From: CAYLYM01 sp964387645
GTDB taxonomy: Bacteria > Calditrichota > Calditrichia > RBG-13-44-9
Direction of reading: 5' to 3'
Length of the DNA stretch: 34,374 bases
Assembly (NCBI GenBank): GCA_964387645.1
Contig: CAYLYM010000030.1
Span: 1-34,374 of the forward strand
Part shown: positions 1 through 8,424 of the stretch, in pieces
How positions within the stretch are numbered: the stretch's first letter is position 1
Layout of the letters: each line of letters opens with the position of its first letter
The notes under the pieces: generated by a model
What the model saw: only the letters and a program-made list of their open reading frames with translations
Told to the model about the DNA's origin: nothing
Database searches by the model: none
Made by a program: the position numbers and the translations under genes

Positions 1-344
1 TTGTCACACCTGAATTAGCCGAATTTAAGTTCAAATCTATGCCGCTTAAAACTGGATTAACTATTGGTCGTCCTATGAGCCATGCGGGCCGTCTCACCAC
101 CGAAGGCACACATTTTTTGGGCAATAATTGCACCCAAAATATTATCGAATTACCTGATCTAATATCATTAGAAAAATTTGTTAATCGGCAGGAGTTAGAT
201 TTACCTTGTGAAGGGCAGGCTCAACAAATTGTTCGCTATCAGGGAATTACCATAGGTTATGGTCTGAGTGATAAAGGAAAATTAAAAAGCCAATTTCCTA
301 AAGCTGAATGGCCTTTCTGTTTATCTGTTTCCCGGTTAGAATAA
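1..344 (+). CDS. RsmF/NOL1-NOP2-sun-like RNA methyltransferase, C-terminal part (5' end outside window)
   Basis: The reading frame is open from base 3 to a TAA at 342-344, so this is the tail of a gene that begins upstream of the window; the internal ATG at 39 is probably not a start. The visible ~113 residues resemble the PUA-like RNA-binding domain that ends RsmF-type m5C rRNA methyltransferases: a 'GLTIGR' segment, then 'RYQGITIGYGLS' and a closing 'GKLKSQFPKAEWPF', which matches the family pattern of a beta strand, a G-x-G-K/L turn and a 'K-N/S-x-[YF]-P-K' end. That domain places the catalytic SAM domain on the rRNA substrate. The catalytic domain itself is not in the window, so the substrate base cannot be judged. 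It could instead be the PUA-like tail of another RNA-modifying enzyme. The next gene is convergent. Confidence 0.55.
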   Translation, partial: VTPELAEFKFKSMPLKTGLTIGRPMSHAGRLTTEGTHFLGNNCTQNIIELPDLISLEKFVNRQELDLPCEGQAQQIVRYQGITIGYGLSDKGKLKSQFPKAEWPFCLSVSRLE

Positions 345-500
345 TTCAATCTTTATTTGCGATCTCTTCTAAAATAAAGGTTTACTGAATTTGAAGACAG
401 CTTTCAACCTAAATACGATAATGCAAAAAAATTTTTCCGATTAAATTAAAGATCGATAAAAAATCTCAAGGAATTTTTAATAATCATTAGTAACAAATAA

Positions 501-1763
501 TCAGGTTTTCAACTTTTTCTTTTTAGCTGCTGGAAAAAGAATATTGTTTAAAATTAACCTATATCCAGGAGAATTTTTATGGAGTTCTAATTGTGTTGGC
601 GGATCTCCTACCGCGTGGGTGTAATCCTCTGGATCATGCCCCCCATAAAAGGTAAAAGTACCCTTACCGTAATTTCCATGAATATACTTCACTTCGTCGG
701 TTCCTTCCACTTCTCCCAGAATCACCACCGATGGCTTAATTTTTTTGCGATTAAACATGGTGGTTTGTCCCATAAAACCTTTCACAATATTAACATGGTT
801 TTGCGTAAGCATGGTCGGTACTGGATCGTACTTTGCCGAAAACTCAAAAAGAGTGAAATAATCTGACTCAGGATCACGTAATCGAGGTGCAAAGCTTGGA
901 GGAATATCGATATCAGAAAATTCATATAAATTGGGATCTGGATACAATTTAAAATTTTCGAAAGCCAGACATTTGCTATAATCAAGTTTGTCCTGAAAAC
1001 CTGGCTCAGGTGGTGTACCATCGAATGGAACATCAACAATATCCACTCCCTCTGCAGCCAGGGCAATATCCAATGCATCAGTTGCCGAACACATAGCAAA
1101 TAAAAATCCCCCTTCAGTAACATACTGCTTAATTGCTCGTGCTACAGCTTTTTTCTCTTCTGGTACATTTTTAAAACCCAACTTTTTAGCCAGCTCTTCG
1201 TTAATCTGAACTTCATGAATGTACCAGGGAGCATTACGAAAACTCCCGTAAAATTTTCCATACTGGCCGGTGAAATCCTCATGGTGCAAATGTAACCAGT
1301 CGTACTCACTCAGTTTCCCGGCCAGAACCTCTTCGTCATAAACTTTATCATATCTTATTTCGGCATAGGTCAGTGCCAGAGTAACTGCATCATCCCAGGG
1401 TTGTTTGTTAGGAGGGGTATAAACAGCGATCTTGGGTGCCTTTTCCAGCAGAACTCGCTCCATATTCTCATCTTCAATCGTTGCGTAAATTTCATTTACA
1501 GCACTGGCTGAAATTTTTTCTATCTTCACCCCTCGAATGAGACATTCGCTTTCCAGTCCTGAAAAATTTTGCAACAAAAAAGACCCCCCTCGGTAATTTA
1601 ACAACCACTCCACATTGACCTGATGTTCCAACGCCCAGTAAGCCACTCCATAAGCCTTGAGATGGTCTGTTTGGGTCAAGTCCATGGGGATAAGCACAAA
1701 TTGGGCGAAACTTAAAGTAAAAATCACAAAGATGGAAAAAATCATTATAAAAATTTTATTCAT
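501..1763 (-). CDS. Secreted GATase1-like protein of unknown function (often auto-labelled 'asparagine synthetase B')
   Basis: A 420-residue protein with an N-terminal signal peptide (hydrophobic residues about 4-20, cut near 'SFAQ'), so it should act outside the cytoplasm. I recall homologues in FCB-group genomes carrying the label 'asparagine synthetase B', but no synthetase domain is visible, so the label is probably wrong. The body reads as an alpha/beta fold related to class I glutamine amidotransferases or ThuA-like proteins. 'EGGFLFAMCSATDA' places Cys225 where a nucleophile elbow would be, and a late 'YGGHDPEDYTH' (His376, Glu379) resembles the His/Glu end of the triad. Whether it is an enzyme is not known. 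Its ATG overlaps the stop of the upstream TPR gene as ATGA (1760-1763), so the two are probably translationally coupled and work together. The C-terminus is lysine-rich (AAKKKKLKT). Confidence 0.6.
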   Translation of the reverse strand: MNKIFIMIFSIFVIFTLSFAQFVLIPMDLTQTDHLKAYGVAYWALEHQVNVEWLLNYRGGSFLLQNFSGLESECLIRGVKIEKISASAVNEIYATIEDENMERVLLEKAPKIAVYTPPNKQPWDDAVTLALTYAEIRYDKVYDEEVLAGKLSEYDWLHLHHEDFTGQYGKFYGSFRNAPWYIHEVQINEELAKKLGFKNVPEEKKAVARAIKQYVTEGGFLFAMCSATDALDIALAAEGVDIVDVPFDGTPPEPGFQDKLDYSKCLAFENFKLYPDPNLYEFSDIDIPPSFAPRLRDPESDYFTLFEFSAKYDPVPTMLTQNHVNIVKGFMGQTTMFNRKKIKPSVVILGEVEGTDEVKYIHGNYGKGTFTFYGGHDPEDYTHAVGDPPTQLELHKNSPGYRLILNNILFPAAKKKKLKT

Positions 1764-3655
1764 GGCAATTCAGGTATTTTTTCTTTCTTTAAAAATTTCA
1801 TTCTTTCTCGGACTTGATTGGCATAAAGACTGTTAGGATAATTTTCCAGGAGCTTCCGATAGGTTTTGAAAGCTTCCTCATATTCCTGGAGATTCTCTTC
1901 CAAAATTTGACCTAATAAAAACAGGTGTTGATCCGCATAAAAAACCATACTGGAGTCCTGAATGGCTTTTGTGCAATATTCAATTGCTTCAGAAATATTA
2001 TTCAGCGATAGCGAAAGACGAACAATTTTCTCATAGACCTCAGACTTAAAAAGTGCTGGTAGTTCTGAAATCTCGATCACTTTGCACAATCGTTCAATTG
2101 CTTCAGATTTTTTTCGTTGAAAAATCAGTAACTCCGCTTCAGAAAGTTGTCTTAAAACCTCCGGAGCCGTCTGGACAAAACTTAATTTTATTTTAAGAGC
2201 TAAAGCATCGTTGGTGATTTCTCCTTTTACACCTTCTTTTTTAATAATTTCTGCAAGGACTTCTGTAGCCTTTTCCCATTCATTCAAAAAATAGTAAGTT
2301 TTTGCCATGTAAAGTTTAGCCTGACCTATCTGTTGTTTCCCTTCAACAAGCTGGAAATATTTCAAGGCCTCTCTTAACTGCCCTTTAATAATCTGACATT
2401 CCCCCGCCCTGATTAGCGATAAATCTTTATATTTAGCGGAAATTTTCTTCCGATGTATAAGATTATTGAAAACAGCTAAAGCTCCGTCAACATCAAAAAA
2501 ATAATTCAGTTTAAAAACGCCTTTTAAATAAATTAAACTTGGTAAATATGGATGATTTTTAAACCGAACTTCGGCATCTTCAATCAGTTGCATTGCCTGA
2601 TTGGCATATTGAATATTCTCCTCTTGTTCCGCCATACCGAAAAGCGTTCTAACAGCACCTGTGTAGGCATCCATTAGATTCCGATATTCGGGATATTTTT
2701 CAATAACTAATTTGTAAGCTTCAAGTGCAATTTCAAAACTGGAATCCGTTTCAGCAGCTCTTGCAAATTGCAACAAATATCGCGAATCCTTTTGATTATT
2801 ATCCAGTTGTTGATACAATCGAAAAGCTTTTTTGTATTCCCGATAACGTTGATAGAGTTGTGCCATTAATAAACGGATACTATCGGATTGTTTGGATTTT
2901 TTTACATAATCTTCTAACATTTTAAAGAAATCTTCCCTTTCCTCAGGGTTAATCTGGAAAGAAAGAATTCTGTTAAAAACATATTGTTGTTGGCTGGGTT
3001 GCGCTTCCAAATATTTTAGGAATGCTTGCGCAGCTTCTTTATACATCAAACGGCTCTGGTATATACTGGCAATGATTTGATAAAGATGAAATGACTTCGG
3101 GATACGCTGAATGGCCTCTTGATATACTTTAATCGCTTCATCATAAAGCTTGTTTTCTAACATGGTGTTAGCCACATATGAGTAAACAGCGAGATCCTCA
3201 GGATGAGACTTTAATATTCCTTCCCAGAGATCAAAAGCGCGATCCTTTTGGTCTAATCGAAAGTAGATATTGGCTTGATCTATTTTAATACGAGGATCAT
3301 CTGGATTGAGCTGTTGCATTTCATCATTCAGGTGCTGCGCATCATCTAACATCCCTACGATTAAATAAACTCTTAACAAAGTATGGTAATACATGATGTT
3401 CGATGGTTTTTCTTGATGAAGTTGCCGTAGAATCCGAATGGCAGCAGCATAATTTTTCATACTTATATAGGATTGGGCAGTTCTGTACAGCCGTTGTTCT
3501 TTAATATAATCTTTATTTTGCTGAAACATTCGGACATTTTGATCAGGTTTGACAGAACGAATCTGCGTGGACTGGGAAAAAGCTGCGTTAATGATTAAAA
3601 ACAAACAGCTCAGCGCAACAAAAATACAATGATATTTATTTTTTAATAAAAGCAT
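1760..3655 (-). CDS. Secreted tetratricopeptide-repeat protein
   Basis: A 631-residue protein with a signal peptide (hydrophobic core about residues 10-27, 'AAFSQ' cleavage region), followed almost wholly by TPR-type helical hairpins. Repeats with the A/G-x-x-x-Y spacing start near residue 55 ('YRTAQSYISMKNYAAAIRI') and continue to the end, where 'AFKTYRKLLENYPNS' matches the YbgF/BamD-like form of TPR. Such proteins are protein-binding scaffolds; no catalytic domain is visible. It lies 18 nt after hemW and its stop overlaps the start of the GATase1-like gene by 4 nt, so it is most likely co-transcribed from lepB or hemW onward and acts in the periplasm with its downstream partner. The exact repeat number was not computed. 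Confidence 0.8.
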   Translation of the reverse strand: MLLLKNKYHCIFVALSCLFLIINAAFSQSTQIRSVKPDQNVRMFQQNKDYIKEQRLYRTAQSYISMKNYAAAIRILRQLHQEKPSNIMYYHTLLRVYLIVGMLDDAQHLNDEMQQLNPDDPRIKIDQANIYFRLDQKDRAFDLWEGILKSHPEDLAVYSYVANTMLENKLYDEAIKVYQEAIQRIPKSFHLYQIIASIYQSRLMYKEAAQAFLKYLEAQPSQQQYVFNRILSFQINPEEREDFFKMLEDYVKKSKQSDSIRLLMAQLYQRYREYKKAFRLYQQLDNNQKDSRYLLQFARAAETDSSFEIALEAYKLVIEKYPEYRNLMDAYTGAVRTLFGMAEQEENIQYANQAMQLIEDAEVRFKNHPYLPSLIYLKGVFKLNYFFDVDGALAVFNNLIHRKKISAKYKDLSLIRAGECQIIKGQLREALKYFQLVEGKQQIGQAKLYMAKTYYFLNEWEKATEVLAEIIKKEGVKGEITNDALALKIKLSFVQTAPEVLRQLSEAELLIFQRKKSEAIERLCKVIEISELPALFKSEVYEKIVRLSLSLNNISEAIEYCTKAIQDSSMVFYADQHLFLLGQILEENLQEYEEAFKTYRKLLENYPNSLYANQVRERMKFLKKEKIPELP

Positions 3656-3673
3656 CGACTTATCTCAAATTAT

Positions 3674-4804
3674 TTAAAAATCCTGAGCAACCTCATCGGC
3701 CAATAACCAGCCACGGGAAGAAAGAACAACTCTATCGTTAAATTGCTCGATGAAGCCCCCCTTTATCAATTTATCTAAAGTGTTTTTGTATTTTTCAAAA
3801 AAATTTACATGAAATTTACGATTAAACTCCTCTAAATTAATACCATCTTTAAGCCGAAGGTGCAAGAAAATATATTCAAATTCCAGAGTCGACTGATCCA
3901 ATTCTTCACTACCGGCGACCGGTAATTTCCCAATACGAAGAGACCTAATATAATCATGTAATTGCTGAATATTCCACCATCTTTTTGGTTGGATGAATGA
4001 ATGGGCCGATGGGCCTAATCCCAGATATGGTTGATGATTCCAGTATTTTAAATTATGTTTACATCTTAAATCTTCAGTAAGTGCAAAATTGGAAATCTCA
4101 TAAGGTGTATAGCCATTTTCAGAGAGTATATTATTTGCAATCTGATAAAAAATCGCTTCGGTTTCCTGATCCAGCGGTTTTAACAAACCCTTCTTCATTT
4201 TTACATAAAATGGCGTCTTGGGTTCAAAAATCAGGGTATAACAAGAAATATGTTCCGGATGAAGCTGGGTTGCCTTCAGCAGCGTATTCTCAAACCGTTG
4301 TGGTGAGAGCCCGGGAAAAGCTGTCATAAGATCCAGATTAATGTTAGAAAACTGTGCTTTTCGGGCAGCTTCATAATTATTCAACACATCATCAGTGCGG
4401 TGGATTCTACCCAGGAAACGTAAATCTTCCTCGAAAAATGACTGAACTCCCATGCTTAACCGATTAATACCCAGTGCTCTAAGAAATTTTAACTTTTCAT
4501 AATTGATGGTTCCCGGGTTTGCTTCGATAGTGATTTCAGCATTATCAGCTATTCGGAAATGTCTATGAATCTGACGCCAGAGAACTTCGAGCTGTTTTTC
4601 GGAAAGTACAGTGGGAGTACCACCACCAATAAAAACGGTGTCAAAGACCCAATGGGCATATTGGCTGGATAACAATTCTATCTCTTTCTGGAGGCTATCA
4701 AGAAAATCCTCTATTTGATGCAATGCGGTTATTGAGTAGAAATCACAATAACCGCATTTTTTTTGGCAAAAAGGAATATGAATGTAAAGGCCGGCGTTTT
4801 TCAT
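3674..4804 (-). CDS. hemW: HemW-like radical SAM heme chaperone (coproporphyrinogen III oxidase-like)
   Basis: A 376-residue radical SAM protein. From the chosen ATG (4802-4804) the protein begins 'MKNAGLYIHIPFCQKKCGYC', the family signature, with the 4Fe-4S ligands Cys13, Cys17 and Cys20 (CxxxCxxC). 'FIGGGTPT' follows, then 'EANPGT' and 'LSMGVQSF', and a C-terminal HemW-type region ('GLGPSAHSF', 'FEYIFLHLRLKDG'). The frame stays open to 4933, but that extension overlaps lepB and looks nothing like the family, so the later start is used. HemW proteins insert heme into respiratory enzymes; many are mis-named HemN. The start lies 4 nt beyond the lepB stop, so lepB-hemW is an operon, probably with translational coupling because no good ribosome binding site is seen. 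Confidence 0.92.
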   Translation of the reverse strand: MKNAGLYIHIPFCQKKCGYCDFYSITALHQIEDFLDSLQKEIELLSSQYAHWVFDTVFIGGGTPTVLSEKQLEVLWRQIHRHFRIADNAEITIEANPGTINYEKLKFLRALGINRLSMGVQSFFEEDLRFLGRIHRTDDVLNNYEAARKAQFSNINLDLMTAFPGLSPQRFENTLLKATQLHPEHISCYTLIFEPKTPFYVKMKKGLLKPLDQETEAIFYQIANNILSENGYTPYEISNFALTEDLRCKHNLKYWNHQPYLGLGPSAHSFIQPKRWWNIQQLHDYIRSLRIGKLPVAGSEELDQSTLEFEYIFLHLRLKDGINLEEFNRKFHVNFFEKYKNTLDKLIKGGFIEQFNDRVVLSSRGWLLADEVAQDF

Positions 4805-4808
4805 AGGA

Positions 4809-5507
4809 CTACCGAATAACCATGGCCAGACGATCCCACCGGATTTTATGAAAAAGCCGGTAGGTTGGAATGTGAGAATTCCATGACAAATAGATAATAA
4901 GTGGCTTCCCAACAATGCTTTCGGGCGGAGCAAATCCCCACTCGCGACTGTCGGAACTGCGATCCCGGTTGTCTCCCATCATGAAATAATGATCTGGTGG
5001 AACGGTGACCGGGCCAAAATTATCCCGGCTTCCCAAACCTGGACGAAATGTTGGGTAAAATCGACTATTGCGCGGAAATACTCTGGGATCATCATATTTT
5101 AATTGGGGTGGATCGGGGAATCTTTTCCCATCCACAAAAAGTTCTTTATTAATTATTTCCACTGTTTGTCCCCCCACTGCCACGCACCGCTTAATATATT
5201 CCAGGTGCGGATCTCGCGGATAACGGAACACCACAATATCATTTTGCTTAGGCTCGGTGATTTTCGGGAACCTAAACCAGGGAACATTGAAACCAATACG
5301 TGTGAATGGGATTCCTATCCAATTAGGCGTTTGTGCTCCATATACAAACTTATTGACTAACAAAAAATCGCCAACCAAAAGAGTGTCTTCCATTGAACTG
5401 GTCGGTATCTTATAAGCCGCAACAACAAACTGTCGAAGCACCAATGCCGCCATAATCGCAATAATAAATGCCTTAACCGATTCCCAGTGTTTTTCTTTCG
5501 GACTCAA
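4809..5507 (-). CDS. lepB: Signal peptidase I
   Basis: A 232-residue membrane-bound serine/lysine protease that removes signal peptides from exported proteins. One N-terminal membrane segment (about residues 12-31, 'FIIAIMAALVLRQFVVAAY') is followed by box B 'PTSSMEDTL' with catalytic Ser38. The catalytic Lys106 is in 'YIKRCVAVGG' (box D), and box E is 'GDNRDRSSDSREWG'. All family motifs are intact. The start is a TTG: it is preceded by a perfect Shine-Dalgarno AAGGAGG at 6 nt spacing, and an in-frame TGA shortly upstream rules out a longer protein. Neighbours: hemW follows at 4 nt, and lepA lies upstream but separated by fluC and the DUF190 gene. Confidence 0.95.
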   Translation of the reverse strand: MSPKEKHWESVKAFIIAIMAALVLRQFVVAAYKIPTSSMEDTLLVGDFLLVNKFVYGAQTPNWIGIPFTRIGFNVPWFRFPKITEPKQNDIVVFRYPRDPHLEYIKRCVAVGGQTVEIINKELFVDGKRFPDPPQLKYDDPRVFPRNSRFYPTFRPGLGSRDNFGPVTVPPDHYFMMGDNRDRSSDSREWGFAPPESIVGKPLIIYLSWNSHIPTYRLFHKIRWDRLAMVIR

Positions 5508-5520
5508 TATCTTCCTCCTT
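5508..5520 (-). promoter_or_regulatory. Ribosome binding site that fixes the TTG start of lepB
   Basis: On the minus strand the bases just before the TTG read AAGGAGGAAGATA. AAGGAGG is a full match to the 16S anti-Shine-Dalgarno, 6 nt from the TTG at 5505-5507. There is no ATG in frame nearby, so this site decides the start. Confidence 0.8.
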
Positions 5521-5670
5521 TTTCACTTTAAAATCATTTTTCAAATTCTTTTTATCCCTTTCAATATCATAAAGTTTCATCAATTTTTAATTAAAACGGA
5601 GTTTAAAATCACACTTTTTAGATTTTTTGACATTGAATAAAATTTTATGATCGATTTTTATTCAGTATTT

Positions 5671-6033
5671 TTATTGAGTTGGGTTTTCATTGAAATTCTT
5701 TTTCCCACTGCGATAAAACCGAATTTGCACCTTTTCCAGTGTAGCCAATCCCTCTTCAATGGCATGGTCAATTAAAGGCAGAAAGGCATCGATTCTTTCC
5801 GGACGGTCAACAATTTCGATAACGATGGGTAAATCACTGGACAGACGTAATATTTTGGCCGTATGCATTCTACTATGCGCGCCAAAACCTTCCAACCCGC
5901 GTAACACAGTCGCCCCGGCTAAACCCTGTTCACGAGCTTTTTTTACAATCCATTCATATAGGGGTTGTCCCTCATATTTGTCATCCTCGCCAATAAAAAT
6001 ACGCAAAAGTTGTCCTTCTGCTGGTAAAATCAT
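5671..6033 (-). CDS. DUF190 family protein
   Basis: A 120-residue soluble protein matching DUF190 along its whole length: 'LLRIFIGEDDKYEGQPLYE' at the start, 'GLAGATVLRGLEGFGAHS' in the middle, then 'LSSDLPIVIEIVD'. The fold is a small ferredoxin-like, PII-like domain, and the family is repeatedly found beside fluoride channels. A direct role in fluoride export is not established; a regulatory or ligand-sensing role is inference. It follows fluC with 12 nt between them, and its Shine-Dalgarno (AAAGGAG) adjoins the fluC stop codon, so the two form one transcription unit. Confidence 0.85.
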   Translation of the reverse strand: MILPAEGQLLRIFIGEDDKYEGQPLYEWIVKKAREQGLAGATVLRGLEGFGAHSRMHTAKILRLSSDLPIVIEIVDRPERIDAFLPLIDHAIEEGLATLEKVQIRFYRSGKKNFNENPTQ

Positions 6034-6045
6034 GGATATACTCCT

Positions 6046-6423
6046 TTAAAATAGCTGAGAAAGGACGTGGCCAAAATAAACGGCAGAAAGGCCAAGGATT
6101 ACATTTAATAAAACATTCAGAACCGATAACAAAAATTGGCCATCCTGAAGCAGAGCAAATGTCTCGTAACCGAAGGAGGAAAAAGTGGTAAAACCGCCTA
6201 AAAAACCTACAAAAACTAACAACCGTGTTTCCGGATTAAATATTTGACGTACATCTACTAAACCAGTCAGGAATCCAATGATCAGACATCCGAGGACATT
6301 GACTGTGAGCGTGCCAAAAGGGAACCACGGATTATTAGCCACACGCATGGCAATACCACTGATTAAATAACGAGATATGGAACCCAAAAAGCCCCCAACA
6401 CCTACCCAAACAAATTTTATCAT
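6046..6423 (-). CDS. fluC: Fluoride channel FluC (CrcB)
   Basis: A 125-residue inner-membrane protein with four hydrophobic segments, typical of the dual-topology dimeric fluoride channel that exports F-. Family features: 'GGFLGSISRYLIS' near the start, 'GTLTVNVLGCLIIGFLTG' with the conserved Asn of the pore, and 'FVGFLGGFTTFSSFGYET', the Gly-rich TTFS break that carries the Phe-box and sodium site. The ATG at 6421-6423 is used; a TTG two codons earlier is possible but has no better ribosome binding site. No crcB-type fluoride riboswitch is visible in the 56 nt before it. It is the first gene of the fluC-DUF190 pair set between lepA and lepB. Confidence 0.92.
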   Translation of the reverse strand: MIKFVWVGVGGFLGSISRYLISGIAMRVANNPWFPFGTLTVNVLGCLIIGFLTGLVDVRQIFNPETRLLVFVGFLGGFTTFSSFGYETFALLQDGQFLLSVLNVLLNVILGLSAVYFGHVLSQLF

Positions 6424-6479
6424 GCCCAAAACCCGAGTTTAACAATCACCTTTTCAGCTTAATATCATTTCTTGCAAGG

Positions 6480-8276
6480 CTAGTCAGCCGACAGCACCGC
6501 CAGGAAGGCTTCTTGTGGGATTTCGACCCGACCCACTTGCTTCATACGCTTCTTCCCTTCCTTTTGCTTTTCTAGCAATTTTCGCTTGCGCGTTACATCA
6601 CCGCCATAACATTTGGCTAACACGTTCTTTCGCAATGGTTTAACTGATTCTCGAGCAATTACCCTGCTGCCAATGCTGGCCTGGATAACTACCTCGAACA
6701 ACTGCCGTGGAATTAATTTGCGTAACTTACTGCACAACGCACGCCCCTGTTCGTAGGCTTTATCTTTATGGACAATGGTTGATAAGGCATCCACAGACTC
6801 ACCATTGATCAGAATATCTAATTTTACCAGATCCGACTCTCGGTATCCGGCGAATTCGTAATCCAGAGAAGCATATCCCCTGGATACTGACTTAAGTTTA
6901 TCAAAAAAATTAAAAATTACTTCAGAAAGTGGAAATTCATAATGAATATCTGCACGTGTTGGATCGATATACGAAGTATTTTTTAAAATGCCTCGCCTTT
7001 CGTTGGAAATTTTCATGATATTTCCAATATATTCTGGCGGCGTGATAATTTGAGCGCTTATGTAAGGTTCTTCGATTTTGGCAATTTTAATTGGCGGCGG
7101 CATTTTTGAAGGATTTTCAATCAATTGAACACTACCATCTGTAAGAGTAACCCGGTAAACCACATTTGGTGTCGTTACGATGATATTCTGATTAAATTCT
7201 CTTTCTAATCTTTCCTGAAAAATTTCCATATGTAACAAACCTAAGAAACCGCAGCGAAAGCCAAACCCTAATGCCGTAGAAGTTTCTGGCTCAAACTGTA
7301 AAGCAGAATCGTTCAACGCCAATTTTTCCAATGCACTCCTCAAATCCTCGTACTCTTGACTGACCACTGGATAAATTCCACTGAAAACCATGGGTTTAAC
7401 CGCCCGATAACCGGGCAGCGGCTTTTCCGCGCCATTCTTCACATGAGTGATGGTGTCACCCACTTTAATATCTCGAACATCCTTGGCACCGCAAATAAGG
7501 TATCCAACTTCACCTGTGGTCAATTTACCCGTCCGAATTCGCTTGAGGCGCAATACGCCCAATTCTTCCACTTCAAATTCCTCTTTGGTAGCAAAAAAGT
7601 GAATTTTATCCCCCTCTTTAATTTCTCCATTGAAAACGCGAATGAGGGCAACAACACCACGGTAATTGTCAAAACTGGAATCAAAGATAAGAGCCTGAAG
7701 CGGATCGTTAATACTGCCTTTGGGAGGTGGAATCAAATTTATAATAGCATCAATTATTTCTTCAATACCCTGGCCAGTCTTGGCGCTGGTCAGAATGATT
7801 TCGGATTCATCACATCCCAATAATTCCATTATCTGATGTTTCACATTTTCGATCTGGGCACCTGGTAAATCGATTTTATTAATCACCGGGATGATGGTTA
7901 GATCATTTTCTATGGCATGGTAAAGATTGCTGATTGTTTGTGCCTCAACTCCCTGAGCGGCATCCACTAAAAGTAAAGCGCCTTCGGCCGCAGCCAAACT
8001 GCGCGATACTTCATAAGTGAAATCCACATGACCAGGGGTATCGATTAAATTGAATATATATTTCTCGCCATCGATATGTTCATACTCCATCCGAACAAAA
8101 TGGGCCTTAATAGTGATCCCACGTTCCCGCTCCAGATCCATGCTATCCAGAATCTGATCCTTAAGCTCACGCTGTTGCAAGGTATGGGTATATTCCAATA
8201 AACGATCCGCCAGGGTGGACTTCCCATGGTCTATATGAGCAATAATGCAAAAATTTCGAATATTTTCAATCTTCAT
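6480..8276 (-). CDS. lepA: Elongation factor 4 (LepA), ribosome back-translocating GTPase
   Basis: A 598-residue translational GTPase of full family length. The P-loop 'AHIDHGKST' is at residues 13-21, G2 lies in the 'RERGITIKAH' region, G3 is 'DTPGHVDF' and G4 is 'NKIDLP'. EF-G-like domains II, III and V follow, then the LepA-specific C-terminal domain ending in 'CYGGDVTRKRKLLEKQKEGK', the family's most conserved stretch. LepA acts on stalled or mis-translocated ribosomes. The frame is open up to 8387, but homologues start at 'MKIENIRNFCIIAHID', so the ATG at 8274-8276 is used. A good promoter lies just upstream (8308-8336). fluC follows at 56 nt. Confidence 0.96.
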   Translation of the reverse strand: MKIENIRNFCIIAHIDHGKSTLADRLLEYTHTLQQRELKDQILDSMDLERERGITIKAHFVRMEYEHIDGEKYIFNLIDTPGHVDFTYEVSRSLAAAEGALLLVDAAQGVEAQTISNLYHAIENDLTIIPVINKIDLPGAQIENVKHQIMELLGCDESEIILTSAKTGQGIEEIIDAIINLIPPPKGSINDPLQALIFDSSFDNYRGVVALIRVFNGEIKEGDKIHFFATKEEFEVEELGVLRLKRIRTGKLTTGEVGYLICGAKDVRDIKVGDTITHVKNGAEKPLPGYRAVKPMVFSGIYPVVSQEYEDLRSALEKLALNDSALQFEPETSTALGFGFRCGFLGLLHMEIFQERLEREFNQNIIVTTPNVVYRVTLTDGSVQLIENPSKMPPPIKIAKIEEPYISAQIITPPEYIGNIMKISNERRGILKNTSYIDPTRADIHYEFPLSEVIFNFFDKLKSVSRGYASLDYEFAGYRESDLVKLDILINGESVDALSTIVHKDKAYEQGRALCSKLRKLIPRQLFEVVIQASIGSRVIARESVKPLRKNVLAKCYGGDVTRKRKLLEKQKEGKKRMKQVGRVEIPQEAFLAVLSAD

Positions 8277-8307
8277 GAAATAGAATTCCAAATTTAAAAT
8301 AACTAAA

Positions 8308-8336
8308 AATTTAAAAGATTTATTAAGGAATGTCAA
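8308..8336 (-). promoter_or_regulatory. Sigma-70-like promoter of lepA
   Basis: On the minus strand TTGACA (8336-8331) and TAAATT (8313-8308) are separated by exactly 17 bp. The predicted start lies near 8301, giving a leader of about 25 nt before the lepA ATG. This placement also argues against the longer lepA start at 8387. Confidence 0.6.
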
Positions 8337-8424
8337 ATGATATGCCAAATAACAACCAGTAATTCTAAAAAGTATGCGATGATACAATAAAAAAACACAC
8401 TTTCATATATTCCATTATTTTTTT

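Noticed and set aside
351..379. Inverted repeat CTTTATTT / AAATAAAG after the RsmF-like gene as a terminator.
   Set aside because: The stem is almost all A/T with a 13-nt loop and no T run; too weak to call.
4805..4933. Longer start for hemW, adding 43 residues.
   Set aside because: The added part overlaps the lepB 3' end and does not look like the family. The ATG at 4804 gives the typical HemW N-terminus.
5473..5580. A 35-codon highly charged frame beginning 'MKLYDIERDKKNLKN' that overlaps the lepB start.
   Set aside because: It has no ribosome binding site of its own, and the strong Shine-Dalgarno inside it serves the lepB TTG. Charged composition is expected from A-rich sequence.
6424..6480. 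Fluoride (crcB) riboswitch before fluC.
   Set aside because: The leader is only 56 nt and shows neither the conserved GGCGAUGG-type start nor the pseudoknot partners.
8277..8387. Longer start for lepA at 8387.
   Set aside because: It would place the start upstream of the promoter at 8308-8336, and homologues begin at 'MKIENIRNF'.
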